64,000 nt of DNA, taken from assembly GCF_000686045.1 (NCBI RefSeq), contig NZ_JMLV01000004.1, forward strand, positions 62,001 to 126,000. Reading direction: 5' to 3'. The notes under the pieces were generated by a model. The model saw only the letters and a list, made by a program, of their open reading frames with translations, searched no databases and had not been told where the DNA came from. This DNA is from Fodinicurvata fenggangensis DSM 21160. GTDB taxonomy: Bacteria > Pseudomonadota > Alphaproteobacteria > Kiloniellales > DSM-21159. The position numbers were made by a program, and so were the translations under genes. This document shows positions 18,139-27,595 of the stretch, piece by piece; position 1 is the stretch's first letter; each line of letters opens with the position of its first letter.

Positions 18139-19053
18139 ATGACCCAGCTGCCCGCCCGCGACCAGATCTTCCTGGATCACGTTGCCCATTTCGTGCCCTC
18201 TCTGGAGGATGCCGGCGCCGCCATGGAGGCGGCCGGTTTCCTGTTGACGCCCTTCACGCGACAGCAGAATCGCACACCCGATGGCATGGTGCCCTCAGGC
18301 ATGGCCAACCGCTGCATCATGCTGGACGAGGGCTATATCGAACTGCTGACAGCGGTGAGCGAAACCGACTTGTCGCGGCAGTTCGAACAGGCCGTGGAGC
18401 GCTATGTGGGCCTGCATCTGATTGCGCTGGCCTGCGGTTCCGCCGAGGCGGCGCATGCCCACCTGGAACGCGAGGGCTTTGCGCCGAATGCGCCGATCAA
18501 CCTGACTCGCCCGGTCGAAGGGGCAGAGGGCGAGGAGATGGAGGCCCGTTTCACGGTCCTGCGTGTGAAACCAGGCACCATGCCCGAGGGGCGGATCCAG
18601 GTCCTCGAGCATCATACCGAGGAGGCCGTCTGGCAGCCGCGCTTCAAGGCGCATGACAATGCCGTGCGTTCGCTCAAGGCCGTGTTGTTGGTGGTCGATG
18701 ACCCCCAGGAAGCCGCCGTTCGCTTCGGCCGCTTCTGTGGCCGACCCTCCGAAGCCTGCGGTGAGGGGAAGTTCCTTTTGGAGCTGGATCGGGGAAGCTG
18801 TGTCTTTCTCAGCGCTGCTGCGGCCGAAGAGCAGTTGCCCTGGCTCAGTCAGGGTCTCCAGACGCCCTGGATGGCCGTTCAGGCACTTGGCTCCAGTGAT
18901 CTTTCCAGAACGGTCGAGCGCTTTTCGGCCGCCGGCTTTACCGCCGTTGCCGGATCAGCCGAGAGCGGCGAGGTCACTTTCCGCTTGCCAGCGGCCCTGG
19001 GCGGCTACCTGACGGTGGTCGCCCAAGGGTCTCAGCCTTCCTGGGCGGCTTGA
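18139..19053 (+). CDS. VOC (glyoxalase-like) family protein
   Basis: This 304-residue protein has two vicinal-oxygen-chelate modules. The first begins at 'LDHVAHFVPSLEDAGAAMEAAGF' (H16 region) and the second near residue 175 ('AVRSLKAVLLVVDDPQEAA'). Residues 'IELLTAV' and 'IQVLEHHTEEAVW' supply acidic and histidine side chains typical of the metal site. This resembles the PF13468-type glyoxalase-like proteins of uncertain function. The ribosome site is AAGGA, 11 bases before the ATG. The 3' end overlaps the convergent TRAP permease gene by 22 bases. Confidence 0.8.
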   Translation: MTQLPARDQIFLDHVAHFVPSLEDAGAAMEAAGFLLTPFTRQQNRTPDGMVPSGMANRCIMLDEGYIELLTAVSETDLSRQFEQAVERYVGLHLIALACGSAEAAHAHLEREGFAPNAPINLTRPVEGAEGEEMEARFTVLRVKPGTMPEGRIQVLEHHTEEAVWQPRFKAHDNAVRSLKAVLLVVDDPQEAAVRFGRFCGRPSEACGEGKFLLELDRGSCVFLSAAAAEEQLPWLSQGLQTPWMAVQALGSSDLSRTVERFSAAGFTAVAGSAESGEVTFRLPAALGGYLTVVAQGSQPSWAA

Positions 19054-20999
19054 CGGCGTCGGCTGGCAAGCCAGAGCCAGGCGGTCAGCGCAGCAAAGAT
19101 TGCAAGGCCGGCAATCGACGCCCAGAGGCTGGGGTGCAGCAGTCCCCCTGCGGCGGGCAGCAGAAGCAGTCGTTCGAGCAGGTGCAGCCGGCGGAACAGG
19201 AAGCCTTCCAGCATCACGTTGAGGGCGATCACTCCGAACAGGGCCATGGCGGAAACCACCAGGGCATCCAGGACGTTGGCATCTATGCCAAGGATTTCGG
19301 GATGGACCGCGAAGAGGAAGGGCAGCACGAATCCGGGCAAGCCCAGCCGCACGGCCATGAAGCTGGTTCGGAAGAAGCTGCCGTCCGCGATCTTCGAGGT
19401 CACCAGGCAGCAGATGGCCACCGGGGGTGTGATCGCCGAGATGTTGGCGAAGAAGAAGACGAAGAAGTGGGCTGCCAGCAGCGGCACGCCGAGTTCGACC
19501 AGGGCCGGCGCGCCCATCAGGGCGACCAGGATATAGGAGGCCGAGGTCGGCAGGCCGAGCCCGAAGGCGATGCAGGCCAGGGCCGCTACGATCAGTAACA
19601 GGGCCAGGTCTCCGCCCGCCAGCTCCAGCATCCAGAAGGACAGCTTCTGGGCGAAACCGGTGACGGTGAGGACCTCCACCAGCACGCCGATCACCGCGAC
19701 GACGATGCCGATCTGGGCGCCCCGCAGGGCCGCATCATAGGCGGTGCGCGCGCCGAGCTTGATGATGTTGACGATGATGTTGGCCAGGCCACGCCAGTGG
19801 AAGGCGAGTTCGCGCAGAACATAGAGCCCCAGCAGGATGCCGGCTGCGTGCAGGGAGACGCGCCCCGGCAGGTTGGTGATCAGCAGCATCGTGATCAGGT
19901 AGGCGATGGCGATGAAGAAGTGGGCATTCCACAGGCAGGTGCGCCACATGGAATGCTCCACCTCCAGTTCCTTCTGCATGGTCTCGTCGGCCGAGGCATC
20001 CAGGTCGAACTTCACGGCACGCAGGTGCACCGCGAACATCAGGTAGAGGTAGTAGATCAGTGCCGGGAAGGCGGCGGCGATGATGATTTCGCCATAGGGG
20101 ATGCCGGTCAGTCCGACGATCAGGAAGGCGGCCAGGCCCATCATCGGCGGCGTGATCTGTCCGCCGGTGGAGGAGACCGCCTCTACGGCGCCCGCGAACT
20201 CCGGCTTGAAGCCGACTCGCTTCATCAGCGGTATGGTCAGCGCACCGGTGGAAGCGGCGTTGGCCACGCTGGAGCCCGAGACCATGCCCATCATGCCCGA
20301 GGAGATGATGGCAATCTGCGCCGGTCCAGCGCGGGTCTTTCCGCCGATACGGAAGGCCACCTGCATGATGAAGTCGATGCAGCCGGTCATCTTCATGGCA
20401 GCGGCCAGCACCATGAAGGGGAAGATCGTTCCGGCCGAAAGCTCGGCCAGGCTGCCCAGCAGGCCGCTGAAGTAGGGAATCGAGGTATAGCCGATCAGGC
20501 GCTTGAGCGTGATGCCGCCATGATAGAGCAGGCCCTGGGGCAGGAGATCTCCGAAATAGCCGTAGAGCAGGCCCACGACGGCGATCGCGCTGACCACCCA
20601 GCCCCACTCGCGCAGCGAGGCATAGAGACATATGCCCAGGAAAACCCAGGCGACAAGCATGTCGGTGCTGTTGGGCAGAAAGGAGCGCTGGCTGGTCAGC
20701 GCATGATGTTCGGTGAAGATGTAGAAGATCGCCGCCGCTGCCACGATGGTGAGCAGCAGGTGGACAATCTTCGAAACCGCGCTTTTCGTATGCGCGGCGG
20801 CAAAGAGGAAGATCAGGGCCGCAGCCCCACCCACATGCGCGATCTTGAACTGGCCGGACGGCAGTGTGTAGGTGAGCACCTGCACCACATGCGTCAGCAC
20901 GAAGACAATCGCGGCCAGGCCGAAGAGCAGCGTGATACGCGGGTCGCCGGCATCCTCATCCGTGAAGATGCCGGCGAGACGCTGAAAGGGTCCTTTCAT
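19032..20999 (-). CDS. TRAP transporter fused permease (TAXI type)
   Basis: This 655-residue membrane protein combines the small (DctQ-like, four helices) and large (DctM-like, about 12 helices) TRAP permease subunits in one chain, the form used by TAXI-type systems. The conserved DctM region 'SSGMMGMVSGSSVANAASTG' and 'SSTGGQITPPMMGLAAFL' is intact, and the second half has 'FGLGLPTSASYI'. It uses a sodium or proton gradient to import a solute, probably an organic acid, delivered by the binding protein encoded just upstream. The gap to that gene is 40 bases. Confidence 0.93.
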   Translation of the reverse strand: MKGPFQRLAGIFTDEDAGDPRITLLFGLAAIVFVLTHVVQVLTYTLPSGQFKIAHVGGAAALIFLFAAAHTKSAVSKIVHLLLTIVAAAAIFYIFTEHHALTSQRSFLPNSTDMLVAWVFLGICLYASLREWGWVVSAIAVVGLLYGYFGDLLPQGLLYHGGITLKRLIGYTSIPYFSGLLGSLAELSAGTIFPFMVLAAAMKMTGCIDFIMQVAFRIGGKTRAGPAQIAIISSGMMGMVSGSSVANAASTGALTIPLMKRVGFKPEFAGAVEAVSSTGGQITPPMMGLAAFLIVGLTGIPYGEIIIAAAFPALIYYLYLMFAVHLRAVKFDLDASADETMQKELEVEHSMWRTCLWNAHFFIAIAYLITMLLITNLPGRVSLHAAGILLGLYVLRELAFHWRGLANIIVNIIKLGARTAYDAALRGAQIGIVVAVIGVLVEVLTVTGFAQKLSFWMLELAGGDLALLLIVAALACIAFGLGLPTSASYILVALMGAPALVELGVPLLAAHFFVFFFANISAITPPVAICCLVTSKIADGSFFRTSFMAVRLGLPGFVLPFLFAVHPEILGIDANVLDALVVSAMALFGVIALNVMLEGFLFRRLHLLERLLLLPAAGGLLHPSLWASIAGLAIFAALTAWLWLASRRRQAAQEG

Positions 21000-21039
21000 G
21001 TAGGGTCCTGCGGTCCTGTTTCCTTGAGCGAGAGCGTTA

Positions 21040-22062
21040 TTATTCCGCTTCGGTCATGGAGTCGGACCAGAGGTCGTTCTCCTTGTAGTACTTGGCAGCC
21101 CCCTTGTGGATGGGGAAGCCGTCCACGAGGTACTGGGCGCCGAATTCCAGGTTGATGTCCTTGAACTGGACACCCAGGTCCTGGACCGCATCAGTGTTCT
21201 CGAAGATGGCCTGCATGATTTCGTAACCCACCTCCTCGGAGACATCCGGAGAAGCGGCAAGCACGCCGGAGAAGGAAGCCCCCTGGATATCCTCGTCGAT
21301 ACCTTCGGCGGAGCCGGCCGGGATCGTGCCGAACATGATGCCCGGGTTCAGTTCCTTCGCCTTTTCCATGACCTCGTCCGGAATCGGCAGGATGCGGACC
21401 TCTGTGGTCGAGGCCAACTCGGAAAGGATCGGTGACGGACGACCGTTGGTCAGCAGCGAGGGGATGCAGTCCACGGAATCGCCGCGCAGGGCATCGTAGC
21501 TTTCACGCCAGGAGCCGTAGGTCCACTCGATATCGTCCAGGATGCCGGCGGCCTCGAAGAGGACACCCCACATGGTGGCCGTGGAGCTGCCGGCCGGAGA
21601 GGGCATGCAGCGGCGTCCGCGCAGGTCCTCGAGGGTCTGGATGTCGCTGTCGGCCCGTACCATGGGCGTGCAGTTGAACAGAGTGTAAGCGAACATCTGG
21701 TGGACCGTGATGGGCTCCGGATAGGGGTCGTTCCCTTCGAAGGCCGGCTGCCAGTCGGTGGAGGTCGTCTGGCCCATCTGGATAACGCCCTCATGGAACA
21801 GCTGCATGTTCTCCGTGCCGCCACTGGTGGACATGGAGGCGTTCTCGATGTCGGTGTTGCGGTTTACCGTGTTGGCCAGGCCTTCGATGATGACATAGCC
21901 GGTCGAGCCCTGGGAGGACGACCCCCACTGCAGGCTCTGCTGGGCGAACACGCTGGTGGTGTGCAGGCCGAGGCTGCCGGCGGCAGCGCCAGCAGCGCCG
22001 AGGCGCAGCGCATCGCGGCGGGAAAGCTCGGAAAGATTAAATCGGTTGGATTGGCGTGACAT
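21040..22062 (-). CDS. TAXI-family TRAP solute-binding protein
   Basis: This 340-residue periplasmic binding protein has a twin-arginine-like signal ('SRRDALRLGAAGAAAG' then 'FAQQS'), suggesting export by Tat. The mature part begins 'LQWGSSSQGSTGYV', the TAXI/NMT1-like opening. It pairs with the fused permease downstream to import a small carboxylate of unknown identity. AGGGAG lies seven bases before the ATG. It is divergent from the gamma-glutamyltransferase-family gene, and a CTGTATACAG palindrome lies about 35 bases before its start. Confidence 0.92.
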   Translation of the reverse strand: MSRQSNRFNLSELSRRDALRLGAAGAAAGSLGLHTTSVFAQQSLQWGSSSQGSTGYVIIEGLANTVNRNTDIENASMSTSGGTENMQLFHEGVIQMGQTTSTDWQPAFEGNDPYPEPITVHQMFAYTLFNCTPMVRADSDIQTLEDLRGRRCMPSPAGSSTATMWGVLFEAAGILDDIEWTYGSWRESYDALRGDSVDCIPSLLTNGRPSPILSELASTTEVRILPIPDEVMEKAKELNPGIMFGTIPAGSAEGIDEDIQGASFSGVLAASPDVSEEVGYEIMQAIFENTDAVQDLGVQFKDINLEFGAQYLVDGFPIHKGAAKYYKENDLWSDSMTEAE

Positions 22063-22095
22063 ATCTAGTCTCCCTATTATTGTGGATATACTTGT

Positions 22096-22105
22096 CTGTA
22101 TACAG
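22096..22105. promoter_or_regulatory. Candidate GntR/FCD operator at TRAP promoter
   Basis: CTGTATACAG is a perfect 10-bp palindrome containing the TGTATACA core. It lies 34 to 43 bases upstream of the TAXI binding-protein start, near the expected -10 region on the minus strand. It could control both that gene and the divergent gene starting at 22265. Confidence 0.5.
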
Positions 22106-22264
22106 GAAATTATGCAGCATGAAGAGCCGGACGCAAGCCAAAATGCCGAAGAGCATACCCCCGAATCTTCCCTCGAAGCCAGTCTGGAAAAGGTCGCCTA
22201 AAGCCAAGGGCTGTTCCAGACTGAATGCCAATTCAACAATAACGAGACGAGAGAGTACAGAGCA

Positions 22265-24097
22265 ATGACACGGCCAGGAGACTTCACGACGCGTCCGGAA
22301 CTGCGCGGCACCTTCGGTGTTGCCGGCTCCACGCACTGGACAGCCACAGCCGTGGCCATGGGAATTCTGGAACGTGGCGGCAATGCCTTCGATGCGGCAG
22401 CGGCCGGGGGATTTGTGCTGCAGGTGGTGGAACCGCACCTGAATGGCCCTGGCGGCGAGGTGCCGATCCTGACTTATTCCGCCAGCCGGGATAAAATCGA
22501 AGTCGTCTGCGGCCAGGGAACGGCGCCGGCGGCGGCTTCGGCGAAGGGCTTTCGCGACATGGGCCTGGATCTGGTGCCCGGCACCGGCCTGTTGCCGGCC
22601 TGCGTGCCCGGGGCCTTCGGAGCCTGGCTGCGGATGTTGGCCGATCATGGGACTCTGCCGCTGCGCGAGGTCCTGGAGCCGGCCATTTTCTATGCCGAAC
22701 ACGGCTTTCCGCTGGTGTCCAAGATCGTCAATGCACTGCGCGCCGTGGAGCCGCTGTTCCGCAATGACTGGCCGAGTTCGGCGGAGGTTTACCTCTCGTC
22801 CAGCGGCCATCCGAAGGAAGGCGACCTGTTTCGCAACCCGGGCCTGGCGGCCACCTACCGTCGGATCGTGGAGGAGGCGGAAGCGGGCGGCGGCAGTCGC
22901 GATGCACAGCTGGAGGCCGCGCGCCGCTGCTGGTACGAGGGCTTCGTGGCCGAGGCCATCGACAGCTTCTATCGCACCCAGGAGCTGAAGGATTCCACCG
23001 GCGAGCGCCACTCTGGACTGCTGACCGGCCAGGACATGGCCAGCTGGCAGGCCACGGTGGAGGCGCCGGCGACCTATGACTACCACGGCCTGACGGTGGC
23101 CAAGTGCGGCCCCTGGAGCCAGGGGCCCTTCATGCTGCAGCAGCTGGCCCTGCTGCGCGATCTGCCGCTGGGCGAGATGCCACCGGATGGACCGGACTTC
23201 ATTCACAATGTGGTCGAGGCGGCCAAGCTGGCCTTTGCCGATCGCGAGGCCTGGTACGGCGATTCGGCCGAGGTGCCGCTGGATACCCTGTTGTCGGATA
23301 CCTACAACGACGAGAGGCGCAAGCTGATGGGCGACAGGGCCTCCGAGGAGTTACGTCCCGGTGCGCCGGACGGGCGCCAGCCGATCCTGCCCGACTACGA
23401 GCTGGCCAGCGAGAACAGCATCGACGTGAACGCCATGCTGGGTGTGGGCGAGCCCACGGTCTCGAAGGCCGGCGAGGAGGAAACCGACAGCAATGGCGCC
23501 CTGCGCGGCGATACCTGCCACATCGACGTCATCGATCGCTGGGGCAACATGGTGGCGGCCACGCCCAGCGGCGGCTGGTTCCAGTCAAGTCCTGTCGTGC
23601 CGGAGCTGGGTTTCTCGATTTCCACCCGCGCACAGATGTTCTGGCTGCAGGACGGGCTGCCCAGCACGCTGATGGGCGGCAAACGTCCGCGCACCACCTT
23701 GACCCCCTCCATGGCGCTCAAGCATGGCAAGCCCTATCTGGCCTGGGGGACGCCGGGTGGTGATCAGCAGGACCAGTGGTCGCTCAGCTTCCTGCTGCGC
23801 CATCTGCATCATGGCTACAACCTGCAGGAAGCCATCGATGCGCCCTCCTTCCACAGCGAGCATCCGCCCAGTTCCTTCTGGCCGCGCCTGGCCAAGCCGA
23901 ACGTTCTGCTGGTCGAAGGGCGCATGCCGAAGGCCACCGTGGAGGAGCTGAAGCGGCGTGGGCACGATGTAAGCGTGGGCGAGGACTGGTCCGAGGGGCG
24001 GCTTTCGGCCTGCTCCCAGGAAACGCGCAATGGCATGCGCTATCTGCGCGCCGGGGCCAATCCCCGCGGCATGCAGGGTTATGCTGCCGGTCGTTGA
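22265..24097 (+). CDS. Gamma-glutamyltransferase family (Ntn) hydrolase
   Basis: This 610-residue protein belongs to the gamma-glutamyltransferase family of N-terminal-nucleophile hydrolases. These cut themselves before a threonine and then hydrolyse or transfer gamma-glutamyl or similar amide groups. The early segment 'HWTATAVAMGILERGGNAFDA' and the cleavage region near residues 417-435, 'GDTCHIDVIDRWGNMV', with T419 as candidate nucleophile, fit the family. The usual motif is DTTH, here DTCH. No signal peptide is seen, unlike classical GGT, so it is probably cytoplasmic with an unknown amide substrate. It leads a plus-strand group with the SDR and ThDP genes. Confidence 0.85.
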   Translation: MTRPGDFTTRPELRGTFGVAGSTHWTATAVAMGILERGGNAFDAAAAGGFVLQVVEPHLNGPGGEVPILTYSASRDKIEVVCGQGTAPAAASAKGFRDMGLDLVPGTGLLPACVPGAFGAWLRMLADHGTLPLREVLEPAIFYAEHGFPLVSKIVNALRAVEPLFRNDWPSSAEVYLSSSGHPKEGDLFRNPGLAATYRRIVEEAEAGGGSRDAQLEAARRCWYEGFVAEAIDSFYRTQELKDSTGERHSGLLTGQDMASWQATVEAPATYDYHGLTVAKCGPWSQGPFMLQQLALLRDLPLGEMPPDGPDFIHNVVEAAKLAFADREAWYGDSAEVPLDTLLSDTYNDERRKLMGDRASEELRPGAPDGRQPILPDYELASENSIDVNAMLGVGEPTVSKAGEEETDSNGALRGDTCHIDVIDRWGNMVAATPSGGWFQSSPVVPELGFSISTRAQMFWLQDGLPSTLMGGKRPRTTLTPSMALKHGKPYLAWGTPGGDQQDQWSLSFLLRHLHHGYNLQEAIDAPSFHSEHPPSSFWPRLAKPNVLLVEGRMPKATVEELKRRGHDVSVGEDWSEGRLSACSQETRNGMRYLRAGANPRGMQGYAAGR

Positions 24098-24137
24098 GGC
24101 CCCTGCAAAACAGACGAATTACGCAAAGGAGCAGACA

Positions 24138-24920
24138 ATGGATTTGGGACTGAAGGACAAGCGCGCCCTGGTGTTCGCCTCGACCAAGGGGCTGGGCCGC
24201 GCCATTGCCACCGCCTTGGCGGCGGAGGGGGCGCAGGTCGTCGTCTCCGGGCGTTCCGACACGGAAAAGGTGGCCCGCGAGATTGCCGCCGAGACCGGCG
24301 CAGAGGTCACGGGGTTCGCCTGTGACCTGCACGAACGCAGCCAGGTGGATGCCCTGATCGACCAGGCCGAGCAGGTCATGGGCGGGATTGATGTGCTGGT
24401 GCTCAATGGCGGCGGCCCGCCGCCAAAGCCGGCGCTCGGCGTCGAGGATTCGGAATGGACGCTGTGGTTCGAGCGCATGGTGGGCAACCTGATCCATGCC
24501 GCCACGCGCTGCCTGCCGGCGATGCAGGAGCGCGGCTGGGGACGGCTGTTGACCGTGGCCTCCTCGGCGGCCGTGCAGCCGGTGCCCAACATGGCACTTT
24601 CCAACAGCCTGCGTGCCTCGCTGCTGGCCTGGAACAAGACGCTCTCGTCCGAAGTCGCGGCCGATGGCGTGACCTGTAACGTAATCCTGCCCGGGCGCAT
24701 TGATACCGACCGGGTGGCGCAGCTGGATGCCGCTCGATCCGAACGGGAGAAGCGCCCCCTGGAAGAGGTGCAGAAGTCCATCCTGACCGAAATTCCGGCG
24801 CGCCGCTATGGCCAGCCCAAGGAGTTCGGCGAGGTCGCGGCCTTCCTCTGTTCCGAACGTGCAAGCTTTGTCACCGGCACCACTCAGCGCGTCGATGGCG
24901 GCCAGATCCGGGCCATCTGA
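24138..24920 (+). CDS. SDR-family protein with degenerate active site
   Basis: This 260-residue Rossmann-fold protein has a glycine-rich start 'ALVFASTKGLGRAIATALA', an 'LNGGGPP' segment and 'NVILPGRIDT', all typical of short-chain dehydrogenases. The catalytic Tyr-X3-Lys is missing: the aligned stretch reads 'NMALSNSLRASLLAWNK'. The same change is found in a known subgroup annotated as ketoacyl reductase-like, so this is a lineage trait and not damage. The reaction is unknown. Translation starts at the ATG behind AAAGGAG. It lies 40 bases after the gamma-glutamyltransferase-family gene and 52 before the ThDP gene. Confidence 0.85.
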   Translation: MDLGLKDKRALVFASTKGLGRAIATALAAEGAQVVVSGRSDTEKVAREIAAETGAEVTGFACDLHERSQVDALIDQAEQVMGGIDVLVLNGGGPPPKPALGVEDSEWTLWFERMVGNLIHAATRCLPAMQERGWGRLLTVASSAAVQPVPNMALSNSLRASLLAWNKTLSSEVAADGVTCNVILPGRIDTDRVAQLDAARSEREKRPLEEVQKSILTEIPARRYGQPKEFGEVAAFLCSERASFVTGTTQRVDGGQIRAI

Positions 24921-24972
24921 GCCTGGGCCTGTCATCCTGCCACATCCACAAGATCAGAACGAAACGGATTCC

Positions 24973-26619
24973 ATGAAGACAGTTGGACAGCTTGCCGTCG
25001 ACTCCCTGGCCGCCCAGGGGGTCGATCGCCTTTTCTGTGTACCGGGGGAAAGTTACCTGGGCCTGATGGAGGCCCTGCACGGGCACAAGCAGATCGATAC
25101 GGTGGTCTGCCGCCACGAGTCCGGGGCCGGCTTCATGGCGCTGGCCGATGCGCGTCTGACCGGGCGGCCCGGCGTGGCCTGCGTCAGCCGTGGTCCCGGG
25201 GCCTGCAATGCGGCCATTGCCGTGCATACCGCCCAGCAGGACGGCGTGCCCTTCATCCTGTTCGTGGGGCAAGTGGCCAAGGATGACGTGCGCCGCGATT
25301 CCTTCCAGGAAATCGACTACGGCCAGATGTTCGGGCGCATCGCCAAGTGGACGGCCGAAGTGACCGATCCGAAGCGCATGGCCGAGACCCTGCTGCGCGC
25401 TTTCCAGGTTGCCACGACCGGCCTGCCGGGCCCGGTGGTGATCGCCGTTCCGGAGGACGTGCTGACGGCACAGGTGGAGGCCGACACGGTTCAGCCGCAG
25501 GCCCTTGTACAGGCCGCGCCGGATGCCGCCGCACTGGCGCAGTTGCGGGACTGGCTGGCCGAGGCGGAACGGCCGTTGCTGCTGGCCGGCAGCGGCCTGG
25601 AGAACGAGGCCGGACGCAGGGCCTTGAAGGACCTGGCGGAGGCCTGGAACCTGCCGGTCCTGGTCTCCTTCCGGCGTCAGGACCTGTTTCCCAACGATCA
25701 TCCGCTCTATGCCGGGGACATGGGCCTGTCCAATCCACCCAGCCAGCTGGAGCTGCTGCGGCAGTCGGATCTGCTGGTCACGCTGGGCGCACGCTTGTCC
25801 GACATCACCAGCCAGGGCTTCTCCTTCCCGCAGATGGTACGTCCGGAAATGCGGCTGGTGCACGTGCACGCCGACCCGGATGTGATCGGGGTTCACTTCG
25901 GCGCCGACCTGGCGCTGGCCTGCGATCCCGTAGGTTGTGCCGAGGCATTGGGACAGCCGGATTCGGCCCCGCCGGCGCGCCAGGACTGGCTGTCCGCCCT
26001 GGCTAGCGAACGGGCGAAGATCCAGGCTGTCACGGACAAGGAGCAGCCGGACGGCATCGCCTTTGCCCGGGTGGTGGAGAGCGTGGGCGCGCATCTGGCC
26101 GAGGACGCCATCGTGACGGTGGACGCCGGCAGCTTCGGGGCGCCGATCTATCGCGCCATTCCCTTCAAGCCGCCGCAGCGCCTGCTGGCCCCGATCTCGG
26201 GCGCCATGGGCTTTGGCGTGCCGGCCGCCGTGGCGGCGGGTCTGCGCGCGCCGGAGCGCCCCGTCGTCTGCTTCGTCGGGGACGGCGGGTTCCTGATGAC
26301 CGGCAGCGAGCTGGCCGTGGCGCTGGAACGCAAGCTGCCGCTGAAGGTGATCCTGGCGGAGAACAAGGTCTATGGCTCGATCCTGCTGCACCAGGAGCGG
26401 GACTATCCCGGCCACTGGACCGGCACCACCTTCACCAACCCGGACCTGGAGGCCATTGGTGGTGCCTATGGCTGTGAGGTCACGCGCCTGGAGAACCTAT
26501 CCGATCTGGATCGCCTACCTGAGCTGATCGCCCGGCCCGGGCCCCAGTTCATCGTGGTGACCAGCAGTGTGGAAGCCCTGTTGGCGCCGGTGAGGACAGG
26601 CGGAAAGCACGAGGGGTAG
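24973..26619 (+). CDS. ThDP-dependent enzyme, acetolactate-synthase-like
   Basis: This 548-residue enzyme is the second thiamine-diphosphate protein of the region. It has 'VCRHESGAGFMALADARLTG' with the cofactor-activating glutamate, and 'GDGGFLMTGSELAVALERKL' followed by the asparagine of 'ENKVYGSI' for metal and diphosphate binding. No regulatory subunit is nearby. The start at 24973 begins the conserved 'MKTVGQLAVDSLAAQGVDRLF'; the upstream in-frame extension overlaps the SDR gene and is not conserved-looking. It probably acts on a 2-oxo acid made by the neighbouring enzymes, which is an inference. Confidence 0.87.
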   Translation: MKTVGQLAVDSLAAQGVDRLFCVPGESYLGLMEALHGHKQIDTVVCRHESGAGFMALADARLTGRPGVACVSRGPGACNAAIAVHTAQQDGVPFILFVGQVAKDDVRRDSFQEIDYGQMFGRIAKWTAEVTDPKRMAETLLRAFQVATTGLPGPVVIAVPEDVLTAQVEADTVQPQALVQAAPDAAALAQLRDWLAEAERPLLLAGSGLENEAGRRALKDLAEAWNLPVLVSFRRQDLFPNDHPLYAGDMGLSNPPSQLELLRQSDLLVTLGARLSDITSQGFSFPQMVRPEMRLVHVHADPDVIGVHFGADLALACDPVGCAEALGQPDSAPPARQDWLSALASERAKIQAVTDKEQPDGIAFARVVESVGAHLAEDAIVTVDAGSFGAPIYRAIPFKPPQRLLAPISGAMGFGVPAAVAAGLRAPERPVVCFVGDGGFLMTGSELAVALERKLPLKVILAENKVYGSILLHQERDYPGHWTGTTFTNPDLEAIGGAYGCEVTRLENLSDLDRLPELIARPGPQFIVVTSSVEALLAPVRTGGKHEG

Positions 26620-26747
26620 CCCCTTCCGCCAGCCAATGGCTCAAAGCGCTTGGCAAGGTTTGCGTCTGCCGGGCAGACTGCAGGCTGGTGCGTCGTCCCG
26701 AGCCAGGGCGGCCGCGATTGGGTGCAGAGTGAACGGAACCGGATGAC

Positions 26748-27416
26748 ATGGAGAACAGCAATCAGGTCTCCCGTAGCGAGGCGGCCTACCAGAAGCTGAA
26801 GGATGCTATCAAGAAAGGCGGCATGGCGCCCGGCACCCGGGTGCGGGAGGTCGAGATCGCCGAGCGTTTCGGGATCAGCCGGACGCCGGCCCGTGAGGCG
26901 ATTCGCCGTCTCGAGTCCGAAGGCCTTATCTCCATCGAGCCGCACAATGGAGCTGTCGTTTCCAAGCTGGATCATCAGCAGACCATGGAGCTATACGACA
27001 TGCGCGAGGTCCTGGAGGGCACGGCCGCCAGCTTTGCGGCGCGTCACGCCTCCACGGCCGAGTTGGAGGAACTGGAGGACCTCATCGCTTCGGAAACCGA
27101 GGTGGCGGAAGACCCCGACCAGCTGGCCAATCTCAACCGCCTGATCCATTCCGCGATCTACCGCGCCGCACACAACCGTTTCCTGGAGAAATCCCTTCTG
27201 GGTCTGCGCGATTCCATGGCCTTGCTGGGTGGCACGACCCTGAAGGTCGAAGGGCGTTTCGAAGCCGCGCACGCGGAGCATCTCGCCATACTTCAAGCCA
27301 TTCAGAACCGTGACGAGACCAGGGCCGACCAGGCCGCCCGCGCCCATATCCGCAATGCCCAGCGCATGCGCCTCAAGCTGATGCGCCAGGACCTGGTGCT
27401 GGGCGAAGAGGAATAG
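26748..27416 (+). CDS. GntR-family regulator (FCD subfamily)
   Basis: This 222-residue regulator has the winged helix 'ERFGISRTPAREAIRRLESEGL' followed by an FCD ligand domain with 'RLIHSAIYRAAHN' and 'AAHAEHLAILQAI', histidines that usually bind a metal and an organic acid. It lies between the ThDP gene and tcuA on the same strand, 179 bases before tcuA. It is a likely regulator of tcuAB, and perhaps of the TRAP operon, through TGTATACA-like sites. Confidence 0.92.
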   Translation: MENSNQVSRSEAAYQKLKDAIKKGGMAPGTRVREVEIAERFGISRTPAREAIRRLESEGLISIEPHNGAVVSKLDHQQTMELYDMREVLEGTAASFAARHASTAELEELEDLIASETEVAEDPDQLANLNRLIHSAIYRAAHNRFLEKSLLGLRDSMALLGGTTLKVEGRFEAAHAEHLAILQAIQNRDETRADQAARAHIRNAQRMRLKLMRQDLVLGEEE

Positions 27417-27515
27417 GGCCTCACCCAGCGCTTCTTCGCGACCTCAACAGTTCTCATGCTTTCCGCTGTGGCGGTGCAGTCTCGGGGCGCAGTCTCGGGC
27501 ACTGCAGGGCCGGGT

Positions 27516-27544
27516 TTGACTCTCAATGAATGCATTCGTATACA
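27516..27544 (+). promoter_or_regulatory. Promoter and candidate operator of tcuAB
   Basis: TTGACT (27516-27521), a 17-base spacer and TATACA (27539-27544) form a plausible sigma-70 promoter. The spacer holds the perfect palindrome GAATGCATTC (27528-27537), and the -10 lies inside CGTATACA, a near match to the TGTATACA core upstream of the TRAP genes. Repression by the preceding GntR protein would fit. Confidence 0.55.
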
Positions 27545-27595
27545 CTAGAATTCATTAGTAATCGCTTCCGCCATCCACCAGTCAGAGGTAACCAG

